NCBI GenBank assembly: GCA_036345935.2
Contig: JADWOT020000001.1
Location: forward strand, 27,065,232-27,129,231
Length of the DNA: 64,000 bases
Direction of reading: 5' to 3'
DNA from: Taenia hydatigena
Lineage: Eukaryota > Platyhelminthes > Cestoda > Cyclophyllidea > Taeniidae
The translations under genes and the position numbers were made by a program. This document shows positions 43,916 through 56,044 of the stretch, piece after piece; the first letter of the stretch is position 1, and every line of letters begins with the position of its first letter. Below the pieces are notes generated by a model. That model made no database searches, had not been told where the DNA came from, and saw nothing but the letters and a program-made list of their open reading frames with translations.

Positions 43916-44057
43916 TAGGCATAGCCTCATCGTCAGGTTGTGGTCCACCGGCAGCTGGGTAATCTCCACCAACCTTAGAATTTTGGACTAGCTGAATGGC
44001 CACGTTCAAGTTTTGTGGCAGCCAATTCTCGTCCAGAGCGAATTTGAGCAGAAGGTA
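43916..44057 (-). CDS. USP5: USP5-like catalytic-core exon, intact
   Basis: A 142-base exon with acceptor cagcagtcag and donor CCTA-GTAAGC. It reads YLLLKFALDENWLPQNLNVA, then IQL, and ends GGPQPDDEAMP. This aligns to the USP5 stretch that follows KTTRF.SFPDYL and continues KKF.F.L.WVPKKLDV. In family terms it is a strand of the USP catalytic fold with no catalytic residue itself. No stop or frameshift is seen. It and the UBA exon at 43436-43652 form the best USP5 remnant here. Whether upstream exons exist outside the window is unknown. Confidence 0.75.
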
Positions 44058-44059
44058 CT

Positions 44060-44150
44060 GACTGCTGACAAAGGTATTGCAGTAGTCATTTATTTGAATA
44101 GGCCTACCTCTCGATTTGGGCGGCTCAGGAGACAGTGCGAGATGCTTTTC
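44060..44150. other. Junction between opposite USP5 fragments
   Basis: The minus-strand exon ends and a plus-strand copy of the same exon begins within about 180 bases, so a head-to-head junction lies here. Confidence 0.5.
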
Positions 44151-44560
44151 ATTCGGTCACCGATCCCTTCGGTGAAATGACGATGGCGCTTTGTTCCTCC
44201 TGCTTGGCAACCTTTCTCAACATTCTCTGCGTGCTGCCACAAAAATTAAATGTGATTGTTCTGTTAGCTTGAAATTTTGAGGTGGATAGACGTGAGGAAT
44301 GTGGATTTTCTTTGGACGATTCTACTCTTCGTGCTGTCAGCAAACTTCAACCCGGCAAATAGGCTGGGTTTAGTGAGGAAAAGCAAAGTTGGTGCTTTCA
44401 TTACGCTTTGAGTTCTGTTGTTTGGTAGAAGCTTTCAGTGGTCAATTTTCTGACATGCTGCAACAAATTTGACATTCATTCCCTCCTTATTAGCCCTCGC
44501 TTTCTTGCAACGAGTGGCTTGAATAGAGGTAGGCGACATTCTCCATTACTAGTCAATTTT
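44150..44560 (+). pseudogene. USP5: USP5-like catalytic-core exon, plus copy
   Basis: The frame reads LPQKLNVIVLLA, stop, NFEVDRREECGFSLDDSTLR, then AVSKLQPGK and stop. Same exon as 43916-44057. The flanks match 58720-59150 over about 400 bases in the same orientation. Two stops show it is inactive. Confidence 0.65.
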
Positions 44561-44860
44561 ACGTGTCACTGTCACCATTGTGACAGTGCATCAATCGCGG
44601 GTGTGGTGTGAAAATGGGAGGTATCAGTGTAACAGCTTTCATCCACGCTGTAGTGTTCGGAGTTTAACTGAGTCAGGTGCATCGTACTAAAGAATTCGCC
44701 GGCGTAAGCCAAAACCACTTTAGTCTGCAATGAAGAGGGATTGTGAATTGCTCGTGTCGTGGTGATTTCGTCCGCGGCTACACGCCAATCACAGCCAACA
44801 GATCCAGAGATGCTAATGCGGTCGATGCTATAAAGTACTCAGGAGGCTATATTCAGGCCC
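44560..44860. other. Unassigned stretch
   Basis: A plus frame starts at 44743 and runs into the next repeat. No splice-supported exon was seen. Confidence 0.3.
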
Positions 44861-45110
44861 ACTCACCCTCTCATTCCCCTCCTCGTTCCATCGATCCCGA
44901 CCACCTCCAACAGGCTACTATCGCTTCCTTTACACTTACTCACCTACGCATCCAAAGCGTTATCACTTATCCCATTTGCCTTTATCCGCTACTTCCCAAA
45001 AAGGGTAATAAAATTAGCACTTTATGTAGCCGAAACTTTATTTAAACACACCACCATGCCAGAGTGAAAGGAGCTATAGGGTAAGGAGCATGAGCAATCA
45101 AGAATCAGGA
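44860..45110 (+). repeat. Repeat R12, copy 1
   Basis: It is the reverse complement of 48620-48910, from cgatcccgaccacctccaac to the aaataaagttt equivalent. A gene-like polyadenylation word (aataaa) occurs on minus in both copies. Confidence 0.6.
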
Positions 45111-45309
45111 AATGGAAAGGAAAGCAGTATCGAAGTTAATTTGAATTATCAGTAATACCTATGCTGTCAAAATGGAGCCAGTTTCACTGTATTGAGACAG
45201 CAGTTAAAAAATGCAAAGACTCAGTACGTGCAGAAGAAGGCTGCGCAGACTGATTCGCTTTGCAACAGCGTCATCACCACGTCATCAAAGCATGAACCTT
45301 GCGGCGATT

Positions 45310-45860
45310 TGGCTGCCTCATCTATCTTCGACGAAAAGACAAGGATTTAAGATTGAATCACGAACGTTCTGGAAGCGAATGAATGAATAATATGAGATTT
45401 TGCGGTCTATTTGATCCCACTCTTCTCGTTTCAAGGATGTGAAGGTCAAGGAGGAGAGATGAACGCCAAACTGACCACGCGCTTTGGGATCCCTTCTTAC
45501 CACGACCTGAGCAGACACCAACCAGAGAGTCTTCGGTGCATTATTTGGAGTGTTCTCTTTCAAGTGCTGTGATTGGTGCCATTTGTTGAAACAAGCGCCA
45601 CGCAGGACTCTCAACAGACAAAAGACCGAAAGATTCCGGCTTACTTGTTCTTTTCCGTCTATCCTGCCCCTGATTGACCCCTAACACCATGACGGTTGCA
45701 AGGACTCGTTTGGGTCGAGGAACCATCTCTGTAGATATCACTCATACGAGAAGTGAACACATCGACATGAGACGTTAAATTTCACTAGATGGTTGCAAGG
45801 GCGAATTTGAACCAGGCCTAAAAGTTCCCGAGGCTGCAAGCTACTTTTGAACCAAGGAGA
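45310..45860 (-). repeat. Repeat R10, copy 1, with a conserved frame
   Basis: It matches 58180-58720 (same orientation) and 62430-62640 (opposite, partial). On minus the frame reads HLKENTPNNAPKTLW, then REEWDQIDRKISYYSFIRF, against HCLKENSPSS and QAEWEQIVHNVSYNPF in the other copy. The shared residues suggest a former exon. The family is not recognised. Confidence 0.55.
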
Positions 45861-45949
45861 ACAAAGTGGCTGAAAGACGAATCGCTCCCACATTGCAGAA
45901 AAACGTTAGCAGTCCAGACAAATTGAAGAGTCCAAGGCAAACAACTTTG

Positions 45950-46243
45950 TTAGCGAGCAACACACACCTGTCTGCCAAAGCAGACAAGTTGTGCGAACGT
46001 CACTTGTTTAGTGATTGGACCACCATTTGGTGCTAAAATGGCAAGAGGTCCACCACGATTGCAGATGCTACATGCAAACGGTCTCAATCCTAATTGGCTG
46101 AAAAGTGGCTCCCACGAAGTTTGATGCTGCTGTAATGTCAGCAGCAATGCACTGTCATAATTGCGAAGGTGTGTAACAGGGTGGGTATCAATCTCCATCA
46201 TTGGAGGCATTGATGACGAGTTGAGGTGAGGAGGATTAGGCAC
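45950..46243 (-). other. Uncertain 98-codon open frame
   Basis: It reads MPPMMEIDTHPVTHLRNYDS, then SQLGLRPFACSICNRGG, with a protein-like composition and a pair of cysteines. In another frame TAASNFVGATF resembles the UBA1 of the USP5 fragments, but this could be chance. No splice sites are clear. Confidence 0.3.
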
Positions 46244-46367
46244 GTTTGGGAAAGGACAGGTACTGTTGCTGAATTACCGCTGTCTCTGTGATTAGTGTTG
46301 CTGCGCGGAAGAAGAGACGCAGGCACACGCGATTTCAACAGCCAGATTAGCCACCACATAATTCAAT

Positions 46368-46825
46368 AACGTTGACATTTCTTAAGCAGCTTCATCACGT
46401 CGCCATACCCGCATTATTCATGCTTGACTATGAAGCGTTCAAAGAACACGCTTTTGCATCCATTAAGAGTACTTCCTGGCGGATCGTACTCTACTCTATC
46501 CAAGGGAATTAAAGCTATGCAAAAATGAGCGAAGCCGGATAAACTGATCCAATTACAGAAACCAACAAACCAACGAAATGTGGCATTTCTAAAGCAGCTT
46601 CGTCACGTCGCCATACCTGTATTATTCATGCTTGACTAAGAAGCGTTCAAAGAACACGTCTCTGGCTTTAGAGCTGTTGCCATCAGCCTTCACATCAATT
46701 AAGAGTACTTCCTGGCGGATCGCACTCTACTCTTTCTAAGGAAATAAAATCTATGCAAAAATGAGGGAAGGAGAATGCACAGATCCAATTACAGAAACCA
46801 ACAAAACCTTCGAAATGTGTCGCAG
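46368..46825 (-). repeat. Tandem duplication of a VFVERF-exon piece
   Basis: Two units (about 46368-46570 and 46571-46825) are nearly identical: both contain catgcttgact..gaagcgttcaaagaacacg, attaagagtacttcctggcg and ccaattacagaaaccaac. On minus both read VFFERF, then VKHE and a stop. The second unit has about 33 extra bases (KADGNSSKAR before DVFFERF), which the first has lost. Confidence 0.75.
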
Positions 46826-46849
46826 ATTCAGCTTTAACACATCTTTAGT

Positions 46850-46990
46850 GATTGATGAACGAGGCAGAGTGATGAGTGTTATGAGAGCACTTTTCTCTCT
46901 CGAAGGCAGATGATGACGGTTCCGCAGCAAGAATGGTGTTCGTCGACCACTTCTCGTTCTCCATTGAGGACTACCAAGTCAAGCCTATAT
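46850..46990 (+). pseudogene. VFVERF-exon copy, plus
   Basis: After an acceptor (ttttctctctcgaag) the frame reads ADDDGSAARMVFVDHFSFSI, then EDYQVKPI and a stop. It is the nearest relative of 59660-59800, including the upstream intron. Confidence 0.5.
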
Positions 46991-46999
46991 GAAGCGCAT

Positions 47000-48615
47000 A
47001 AGCCGTAATTAATTCAGTCGTTCAGTCTAGCAGATGGACGCGGGTGCTTATGACTATGAGCGTAGCAGCCAGAGGTGCCAATGACGCCCGAGCTGGCGTG
47101 CATAACTGTGCTTCTCTTCACATCTCAGTGGTTTGTGCTGCCTTGACCTGAGGGAACTCCACAACCACGTAACGAGTTTTTGTTATAGCAGCCTTAATTA
47201 GGGTGCGAATGCGGTATCACCATCTGTTTAAGGTACATGAATGAGGTGATGCCGTGGAGCTATTTCTCGAGGAAACCTTAGCATCGATTCCTTACTCTTT
47301 TCCCTCTATTTTACGCATGCACTGAGGCCACTTATCAGTACTGAGGGGACGTCAGGCTTTAACCACCAATGTGGAGTAGTGAGGCTTCAAGCATATTGTG
47401 TCCCCACAACTGCTCTAAGCCTCCCGTTCCAGCCTTTGTTCTTTCCACGCCGATGCTTTCGATCCTCGCTTGAATGTCATTGTTTTTCAAATCCAAGTGA
47501 AATCTTGCAAAATCCACGAAGAGTAATGCGAATTCTCTGCATGTGGCGCTTAGGGTTCTTGTAGTTGGTAGACCGGAATCGAAGGACGTTGAGAGGCTGC
47601 TGTGGCCCGAAGCACACAACCTTCTCACTGAACTCAAGGTGGCATCTTAGTCAACCGAAATTGCACTCAATCCTCCTTCTTTTCCTTGCTCCTTCAGCAA
47701 GTCAACTGTTGTAGGTGTGCAAGAATGCGCACTTGTTTGAAATAGGATGTCATTCGTGCAAGAATTAGGCTCATCGGCGGTATCTTCCTCCACCTCACTT
47801 TGAGCATGTGACGATCCTCTCTAAATGCAAGATCATTTTGGTCATGTTCCTCTTAGACGGCTAGTTAAGCAGTGGAGAGTAAACTAATTTTAAATAAAGT
47901 AAACGTTTGCAACTGCTTCTGAGGTTCTTAATTTTGGTGGAATTGTCTATGTTGGTAGGATGGTTACTGATCTACTGATTGGTCAACAACTAGAGCTATG
48001 ACTAATTGACATTTGACTTTCTCCCATTATAACCTACGCACTCAATTGCCAAATGAGAGAAACTGGTGAACTGGATCACTCACAGCTACAGCCACACCCA
48101 ACAGTTGGTTCGTTACGAACATGACTAACAGACAGCAACTCCAACGATCGCTGATTGAAATCTGGCATAGACCACATTACTTGAAAGCCAATTCTCCAAG
48201 TAGTAAAATGGAAGCATTAATTACATGAGCGCATTACGAAGCGTCCAAAGGTTGTGAGATTCGTCTCTCCTCCTTCACCTTCTCATCCTTGGAAAAAGCA
48301 GAGTGTGAACAGTTAGTACACATGGTCTCATAGAATCCAATGCTTGCATCTGGCACGCTCGGATGATTAGGCGCTGTTCCGCACGCAAATCATTTCCAAA
48401 TCCTCGTCTTCGCGTCTATGAGAGACAAGGCAGTCACATCGCCGCAATGCCCATGCTTTGGTGAGTCTGCGAAGATGCTATTTGAGGACGAAATGGTCTG
48501 CGTAGCCTTCTTCCGCACATATCGAGGCTGCGCACTGGTGAACTGCTGCTACCTGGTAACATAATGACATTAGAGGTGCTGCTGTCAATTTAAATTAATT
48601 TTGATACTGGCTTCC
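47000..48615. other. Stretch without a recognised gene
   Basis: A minus frame at 47359-47637 (FALLFVDFARFHLDLKNND, then QARIESIGVERTKAGTGG) is protein-like but isolated. No other support. Confidence 0.35.
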
Positions 48616-48619
48616 TTCT

Positions 48620-48910
48620 GTCACTATAATGTTTGATTGCTCGTGCTCCTGACCTCTCATCCTCTTTCACCCTAACATAGTGGTATGATTCAAATAAAGT
48701 TCCGCCTACTTCAAGTGCTAATTTCCACTACCCATTTTGGGAAGCTTTGCTTAAAGGGGAATGGGATGGGCAGCGGTGTTTTACGTGGATAAGGTAAGTG
48801 GGTGTGGGGGACACCATAGTCACCTGTAGGAGGTGGTCGGGATTAATCGAGTGAGTAGGAAAAGGAAACAGCAGTTGATGCGGATAATCCACTAGAATCA
48901 CCAAAATGCA
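48620..48910 (-). repeat. Repeat R12, copy 2, inverted
   Basis: It matches the reverse complement of 44860-45110. On minus the sequence includes SINPDHLLQVTMV, against SIDPDHLQQATIA in copy 1. Confidence 0.6.
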
Positions 48911-48914
48911 CAAC

Positions 48915-50080
48915 ATTTGCCTCCTCTCAAGTTTACTTTACTTCTTAGCATCAAACCATCGTCTACCTCTTCCACTAGCCAAATGGTCTCGCATTCGATG
49001 ACTTCAGACCTCGCATGGAATCGTCGGAATGACGTCTGTGATAAAACAGACAAAGGTGGATGCCTAGCCAGCATAAATATAGACATAGACACAGAAGGAT
49101 GATTACCTCAGATTGACTGAATTCTCCCAGCGGTTTCTCAATCCGCCAACAACCTTTGAAGGATTGCACCTCTACATTTAATTAGTTGTTGAGGTAGTGC
49201 CTGGTCTTATTATTTGTAACAGTCGACCTCTCAGCAATATGGCTACCCGCAGTCAATTTAGCACTCAACTCTCGGATGTCGACAAGGTGAATGACATTTT
49301 TATATCATTGGAAACTAGTCAGAAAATGCAACACTGAAGACCCCATCCAAAAAGCAGTTGGTCTTCACTGGGAACGGCTTGCCTAACAGGGCGTATCAAG
49401 TGATTAAGACAGACGCCTTGAGACAAGAAGAGGAGACACTAGCTTACATTGGGTTCTTCGCTATGTCAAGCAATTCCATGGGCTACAATAAGCCACAGTT
49501 GCATTTGACGTATAAGTCGAATTGAGGAAATTCATGGTATGCAACTTCGTCACCGTTGGGTGGTAAGGTAAACAAATCTCCAGTTCTCAAATTTCACTGA
49601 CGGTTTTGACGCACTCCAGAGAACATTGACGAAGTAACACAGTCGCTAGCTGTTGGTTAGGCGGATTTTCAGTTTGTTTGCTGCTTTGGCCAGTCGCGCA
49701 CTCAACAATTTGTGCGACAGAATGACAGGCTGTGTGAAACCTCAACGAACTTTGGTAGAGAGCGTTGTCCATCTAAGTTGTCAATTGCTATTCACTTATC
49801 GAAATCATCAACCCATGCCAAGAAATAAGGCTCTTTGGGACTTTTCGTCAGTTGGAGGGTCATTTAGTTGGTTGATGGATCAGTCAGTCAGTGAGTCAAC
49901 AATTTGTGCAGTAGCTAATTAAAAAAAATTCGCTTCCTTTCTCACTTGGTTGCCACCGTGGCTAGCTGGTTGGCTGGAAGCTTGCTGAGAGCATGGCAAG
50001 TTTGCTAAATAGGCAAAAGAGGCAAGTGGTCAGCCGTCAGTGAATCAAGGCGCTGAGTTACTGCTGGTTAACCCAGAGCC
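48915..50080. other. Stretch without a recognised gene
   Basis: It contains short tgg/ttgg runs and several gtcagtcagtg words, probably decayed simple repeat. Nothing coding is supported. Confidence 0.35.
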
Positions 50081-50470
50081 ATAGCCACGCCCTACAGTCA
50101 GTTTGTTATCGACTCGACCAGCTCATTGAACCACAGATCTGCAAGTCAACGGGGTACTCTGAACGGTGCAGTAATAAACGTTTAAAAGCGAAATGGGAAG
50201 TGACTAATTGACATTAGTGATGCACACACGAAAGTTGGCAATGGTGACTTCTTAAAGACTGTATCTGAACTTCTTAAGGAAGCACGTGGGATGAATATGT
50301 GACTGCGTAAAATGAGTTGGCAGAAAGGCATATCGCGGGAGTCTCTGACGTCTCACTGGTCCATGTCGCTACATTATGACATTGGTTAATGAAGAAGGAA
50401 GTTTCTGTTCGGATGTGCTAGTAACGTTCACTCCCCTCTCACTTGCCAGGATTTCAAGATGGATTTTCCG
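50080..50470 (-). repeat. Repeat R13, inverted copy
   Basis: The reverse complement matches 63600-64000 closely and 55060-55260 more weakly. Shared words are atatgcctttctgccaactc and caactttcgtgtg. The 63.6 kb copy is cut by the window end, so its full length is unknown. Confidence 0.65.
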
Positions 50471-52035
50471 GATGTTTGACATTAGATTCCACTTTGCACT
50501 TTAGTCTTCAGTAGAACTGGCTGAGAATGCAAGGACGCGACTGTTTGAGGGTAACCTCCTTTAATTCCAAGCATATGCCAGAGTCTCAGAGCGCTCGCTG
50601 CCTGCACTCACTGAATGGTTCGGGTTGCTTAATAGCTAGCGATCTGGCTATTAAGTAGGTTGTGGACCGGAGCAATTCGCAGTGCAGAGGATAGCACTGT
50701 TGAAATTCCCGTGGGGCACAGCCTCTCTTTTGGCTTCAATCTGATTCCATGGATGCTCCATATGACATTACTTCCTCTATTTGATAGACTGCTGATTAAC
50801 TTGAGGCGTAGCCTCTCTTACCCTCACCAACTATCGTGACCCATTTGACATGCCAAATGGATGTGCCATAGTCATAGCTACTGCAGCAGAGATGACAGTT
50901 CTGCCTGAATTGATCGACTCAACCCAAGTTCTGAGGAATTCAGTGGCATAGTAACACAGGTGTCTGGTGGTTGATATGGCCAAATGAGTGTCAAGCAACA
51001 GATGACACAACTCTCGAACTGCTTGATGCTAAATATGGTAGATAGAGAGAGAATTAAGTGTGTTTGTTTTGGATAAGTTGCGAGGTAGTCGGTACAGATG
51101 CATTTTCGTTATGAGCAAAAGAAAATAAGCACACACTCGCTCGTCCTTGAGCACTCGGTCGCCCTCTTTACCAAAGTCTACCACCGCAGGAAACGGGGCT
51201 GAGGCAGCAGAAATGTCAATCAGGGAAAAAAGAGGCAGTCTTGGAGAGGAGCGTCAGTTTCGGTCATGCAAACACTGAATAAAAATGAGAAAAGACTGAA
51301 AGATTATTATAATGACTTTAGTAGCACAAACAGAAACCCTAATAATTCTAAGCTAAAAAGTTATTTTGTTAAATTTTACGTTGGCACTTTAGCAGGCTAG
51401 TAATGCAACTCATGCCCTACTTTGAATAAAACTAAGCGTTGTGGGCGTATCTTTCCATTTTTAAATTAACTTTCGTGATAAGCGTTACACCATTAGTTAT
51501 TTGAGTAAGAATGAACAAGGAATAGTGAAACTGTATTGGGTCTCTGAGGGGAAACGCTATCGTCATTCCGCGTGGTACCCGTGGCTAGAGAGCTGTCACT
51601 GAAATGAACCAAGTGTGGAGCGTTCGGGATCAAGGTCAACCATCAATTATCGTTGTTATTGAGACGCGGCAGATGTGTTACGGTACACGAGGGTCCACTC
51701 GTGCTCCTCATCACATTTGAAGAACAAGAATATTGTTCTGCATGTCGATTTCATGTGCTACAACAAGAATGAACCAAACAAGATCTTTGAGATACCTAAC
51801 AACCAATTAGTAGCAAAAATATCGCAAACTATTTGTTTTCCGATTCAAGTCTGATCGATTTCAACACAAAAACTATAATGAGGGCCGACGCAAAAATTAC
51901 TCATCACAGATGCTATAAGCAAAGCCCAAAACATATAAACAATGGAATTTCACCTTATTTAACCGCGTATTTGAGTACGGGAGACCGCTAATTCCGCCTC
52001 AACTGGCGGTCCTCCTCTCACAACTTCTGGTAGCA
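50470..52035. other. Stretch without a recognised gene
   Basis: About 51190-51420 weakly matches 34930-35110. No exon is supported. Confidence 0.35.
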
Positions 52036-52039
52036 TAAT

Positions 52040-52480
52040 GCAACCGCTTTTGACGTATTCAAAAGCAACGCAAAATTTTTAAGGCAAAAGTGATCTCAAA
52101 CTCATGAGAAGACTAGTAGAAGCAGAAGTACCTTTGGAAATCAGCAAGCAGCATTTGCTACTTAAATAACTCGTTAGTAGCACAAGCTATCCACAATTGG
52201 AACAGCACGCTTCCCGATGTAGGTTTAAATAATGTTTATAAAATCTAATAGCCTACCTGAAAACTGGCCACATGAAGCTGCCATTTGCACACGCTAAGCA
52301 CAACTACCTCGCCGAATCGAAGTCCACGGGCAGCAGGCAGAGCGGAAAGGTCTAACCACCACCCACATTGTGCGCGTCCATCCACAGAAGAAGTTGGGTC
52401 TAACTAATTAGCCACATTCTACTTTTTTAAAAGTTAAAACTGATCCAGATAGAATTTGAGCATCTGCATGCGAAGGATGT
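52040..52480 (-). pseudogene. USP5: USP5-like catalytic-core exon, decayed
   Basis: On minus the frame reads MLKFYLDQF, stops, NVAN, stop, LDPTSSVDGRAQCGWWLDLS. It matches the exon at 43916-44057, and the flanks match 12860-13240. Several stops are present. Confidence 0.55.
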
Positions 52481-52484
52481 CGGG

Positions 52485-53100
52485 AAAGGTGACCAAGCGG
52501 CAGGAACGAGGCGTCGTCGTCCATTCACCGAGCGGATCGGAAGCCTGAGAAATAAAATCTCGCACTGCACCTGCCCCAAATATTTCGCGATGTAGACCTA
52601 ATTAGATCAGAAATTAGTGCGTAACGTTTATCAGCAGTCGGAGCCTCCAAGCTCTGACCTTAAATCCTTTGTTACAGTGGAACTAAATACTCGCATCAGT
52701 GACGATTCTCAGGTACACCGCATCCTCACTCAAAGACGCCTTCGTCTTCTCTTCTTCCATATTGCTTTTCTTATAGACAGCAACCTCGTTCGTATGTGTT
52801 GCTGCCTCCAGCGAATTCGGCATGCAGAGAATCGCCTCCTTTTGTTCTTTGCATTGGGCACGTTGGACACAGGTTGTTAAATCAAAGTACAACGAGGAAT
52901 ACAATCGGGCAGGTTACTTGAAAGGGCTAATGGATGGAATGGTACGTTGGAGTAGTTAAGGAGAGAGAATGTGGCAGCTGAATGGCTACTATGGCTAGAT
53001 GTCTGTTTTCACATCAAAATGAAAAAGCGAGGGTGGTGCAAAGTCTTTGATTCGTAGCTGCAATCACACCTAGTAGTCAGTTAGTCGGACACATGACTAG
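52485..53100. other. Stretch without a recognised gene
   Basis: The plus frame 52617-52880 (87 codons) is open, with a hydrophobic middle (LRLLFFHIAFLID). There is no second copy and no splice evidence. Confidence 0.3.
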
Positions 53101-54360
53101 CTCATCGAAATGCTCGCGTGCTAGTCAACGAGGGATTTATTTTCACCTAATTGCAAGTACTGATAGCAACGTCTACATGGTTAATGTGATGCCCCTGAAC
53201 AAAGGTTGACACTGTTAACCACCGAGAGCCTGCACATGGAATAATGGAATAATGACTACGGGATAGCCAGACTACTTATGATGCCTTTAGCGTGACTCAA
53301 ATGCCAGTTGGCATGTCAAATGTGCTGCGCCCGCTGTGAGGAGTAAGACTTTGACCAAGACTGTGATTGGTGGTTGACTGTTGTTGAGAACAATGCGTCT
53401 AATCCTAACCTCCGTTGCAGGCGATTTTCCCAACCTACGAACCACCTAACAGCTAGGTCATTGGCTAACAAGCACACTGGACCTAGTGCGCCAAGTGACA
53501 TTTACACTTGACACTTAAGTGGAGACATTACTACTTACTGTTGAACCATTGGTCTACCTGCCAACGGGCTTGTCATCCGCCTAAATCGCATCCTATTCAA
53601 CCCAGATAGCACCCAAATCACTCTCATTCTACTGCTTCAGCATTAAGTAATCTGGGAATAGCATTAGTTGATGTTTTAGAACCACAGACGAGAACTGCCC
53701 TTTGCTGTCACTGCCGTCCCAGACTGTCCACAGTATACGCTTAGCGCTCTTCACTCACGTGCGAGATGCTGTAAAAAGAAAACAGGTTTTCTGCTTCTCC
53801 GTTCCCTCTCTCCTTGTTACAATGGTGTTAGGTCTGGAAACACATCAAGTAATGCCACTCATTCGCGAAATGAATCCGCCTGCATGAGAGCATAAATAGT
53901 TGACTGGACGGATGCTAAGGGGTTTGGCAGTGTTGGAGCATTGTCGAGGACAAACACCACTGAATGTACCGCCTGAAGTTACTTGAGCCTGATTGCTAAA
54001 TGCCTTTGTTTCTCGGGCACCGATAGGCAGTATGCCTGTGTATGAATTGTGGGGGAAGGAGGCGACATGCTGACCTAAAGGCCGACCTCTTCTAATAAAC
54101 AGTCCGAATCGTCTCTTTCTTTTCGATGCTTTATGGTATAGCTGCTCTTGCCACTCCAGTGGACAACGTATGATGCGATTTCTCTCCGCCATTTACACCG
54201 GCATCTTCTCAGCCATCAATCCTCCCATGCCGATAATCCCAATCTCTATTTTCTAGACATAGTCTGCAGTGTCTGGGCGACGCTACATTTGAGTCCTGGT
54301 AATCAATGCTACGAACGGAACAAATCCTCTTTATGTAGTTAAGTGAATAGTTCTCCCAGT
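53100..54360 (+). repeat. Repeat R15 copy 1 with R14b
   Basis: About 53110-53300 and 54100-54230 match 57130-57330 and 57380-57490, so a tandem-like duplication with an insertion or deletion between. About 54245-54360 matches R14b at 17480-17640 (inverted), reading FLDIVCSVWATLHLSPGNQC. Confidence 0.55.
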
Positions 54361-54479
54361 TGGACAAAATGTGGTCAGGGCTTAGAAGTGCTAGAATTTA
54401 CTCGCTATCCCATTTCATGAATGCCTTGATTGCTAGTGGCAATCGCATACACTCCACTTGCCATTACTCCTCCCACTTG

Positions 54480-55060
54480 ACGCATTAATGATCGACCCGT
54501 GACCTGACCTATGTCTTACCTCCAACAGCAAGCGTGACACATTTGACGTGCCAACCTGCATTTTGTGTCAATATCGCACACCCTGACGTGAGGACATATT
54601 GCTACACACATTTGTACTCGCCATCAGTTAATACTACAGCTGCCTCGTTGACCAGTGGACCAGTAGTTCGTGATGGTGGCTGCAGGTACTGCCACAATTC
54701 GTCACTTCTTACCCAATGATGATCTTGCGAACCACCAATGTTTCCATCTTTACCTTCTACCTGATTCCACTCAGGTAGGTGACAAAACTAGGACTTGATG
54801 AGGCGAAAACCTCTTGTTGAATCGTGGCATCGTAACATAGTGCAGGGGAAGAAAGGTAGAGAAAAAGCAGAAGATCTGTCATGGCCCTCCACCCCTGCTT
54901 TTGATACTGAGTTGGCAGTTTGCCACCGAAGCATTCGCTAACGTTGCCAACTCGGAAGCCATTTCGGCACAGCGGCGCATTTGCACTACATGTGCTTGAC
55001 GAAGTAGTCCTTCATGTTAGACGAGAGGCAGCCTGTTCTCACGCTAGGGAGAGTATGCCT
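54480..55060 (+). repeat. R14a copy 2, with a VFVERF-exon fragment on minus
   Basis: About 54490-54640 reads THLTCQPAFCVNIAHPDVRT, matching 17270-17400 (inverted). About 54960-55050 on minus reads SNMKDYFVKHM, stop, CKCAAVPKWL, the same exon piece as 17205-17260. Confidence 0.55.
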
Positions 55061-55265
55061 TCTTGCCTGACTTGTTTTGCGTGGTCACATATTCGTCTCA
55101 CGTTCACCTTTATAAAGCCCGAAAGTGGCCTTCGGGTATTTAGTATTGCCAACTTTCGTGTGGATATCACCAATGTCAACTGACCATTTTCCATTTTGTT
55201 AACAATCAGCTGTTGCTGCAACATTCATGGCTCCCTCGTTGACTTGCAGATCAGCAATTCAATTA
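55060..55265 (+). repeat. R13-related fragment
   Basis: It reads IANFRVDITNVN near 55140-55183, against DNFRVCITNINW near 63860-63892. The following bases (gactgaccattttccattttg) also correspond. Confidence 0.5.
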
Positions 55266-55785
55266 GTTGGATGCATGTAGGTCAGCTGCTTGGCACACTG
55301 GTTCACTGAAAGTTCACCGCCTACCTCGTTCGACTGTCCAGTGGAGTTGTCATGCTCTCACCAACCTACTAAGCGACTAATCAACTAGCAGGCTAGTCAC
55401 GCAGGTGATCAGATATAAAGAGGAATCAAGCTTCTACATCAGCTATGGCACTTGTTGTTGAAGAACAAACTAGCTTATCAGCCATCAAAGCAACCAACTG
55501 ACCAGTAGGCTTAGTAAGACTTGTCCATTAGCAAAGTGAGGCGCTAGAAAAATGTCAGGGCAATGTGCAGGCATACAATTAGTACCGATTAGGACTGTTA
55601 ATTTATTTAATAGGCTGGTTGGTGCTTCCACAACTCGTGCAATAGCAAGAGAAGAGAAACGGCAGGAAGTTTGCTGAAGTCTCTTGCTTCTTTTGATTCC
55701 GAGTTGGCGTTCTGAATAAATGGGCTGGAATTCTTCTGTCTGCCAAAAGTGTTCCATCAGGCTGTAGCTAGTACATCAAAATGGT
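55265..55785. other. Stretch without a recognised gene
   Basis: About 55615-55640 (cttccacaactcgtgcaatag) resembles 61258-61285. A minus frame (55485-55757) is open without other support. Confidence 0.35.
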
Positions 55786-55789
55786 AGCC

Positions 55790-56040
55790 AATGGTGGCAG
55801 CTGTCAGTCGAGGTTTCCAAGCGATGAAGAAATAGCGCATGCACACCAATGCATCTCTTTCTCCGAATCGACGTCAAGTGAATCGTCCATAAGCTTATCG
55901 TGATGCATCCAAGCCCTCAAAGACGAGCAGGTGTAGACGTACGCCTTAAGAGTGTTCGACACCTTACTGACCACAAGCCAAGTCATGGCACCAATTGACT
56001 GAGATGCAAGTTTTCAGTCTTCCACCTGGCTGTACGAGGG
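55790..56040. repeat. Repeat R16, copy 1
   Basis: It matches 62100-62390. On plus TLLTTSQVMAPID corresponds to VLLTTSIVMASTG. On minus LVVSKVSNTLKAYV corresponds to LVVSKTSHTLKACV. The two strands are both open, so strand is unclear. Confidence 0.5.
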
Positions 56041-56044
56041 TGAG

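Noticed and set aside
46095..46140. UBA1-like TAASNFVGATF in an alternative frame at 46.1 kb
   Set aside because: Only about ten residues resemble UBA1 and neither the flanks nor the linker match the other USP5 fragments.
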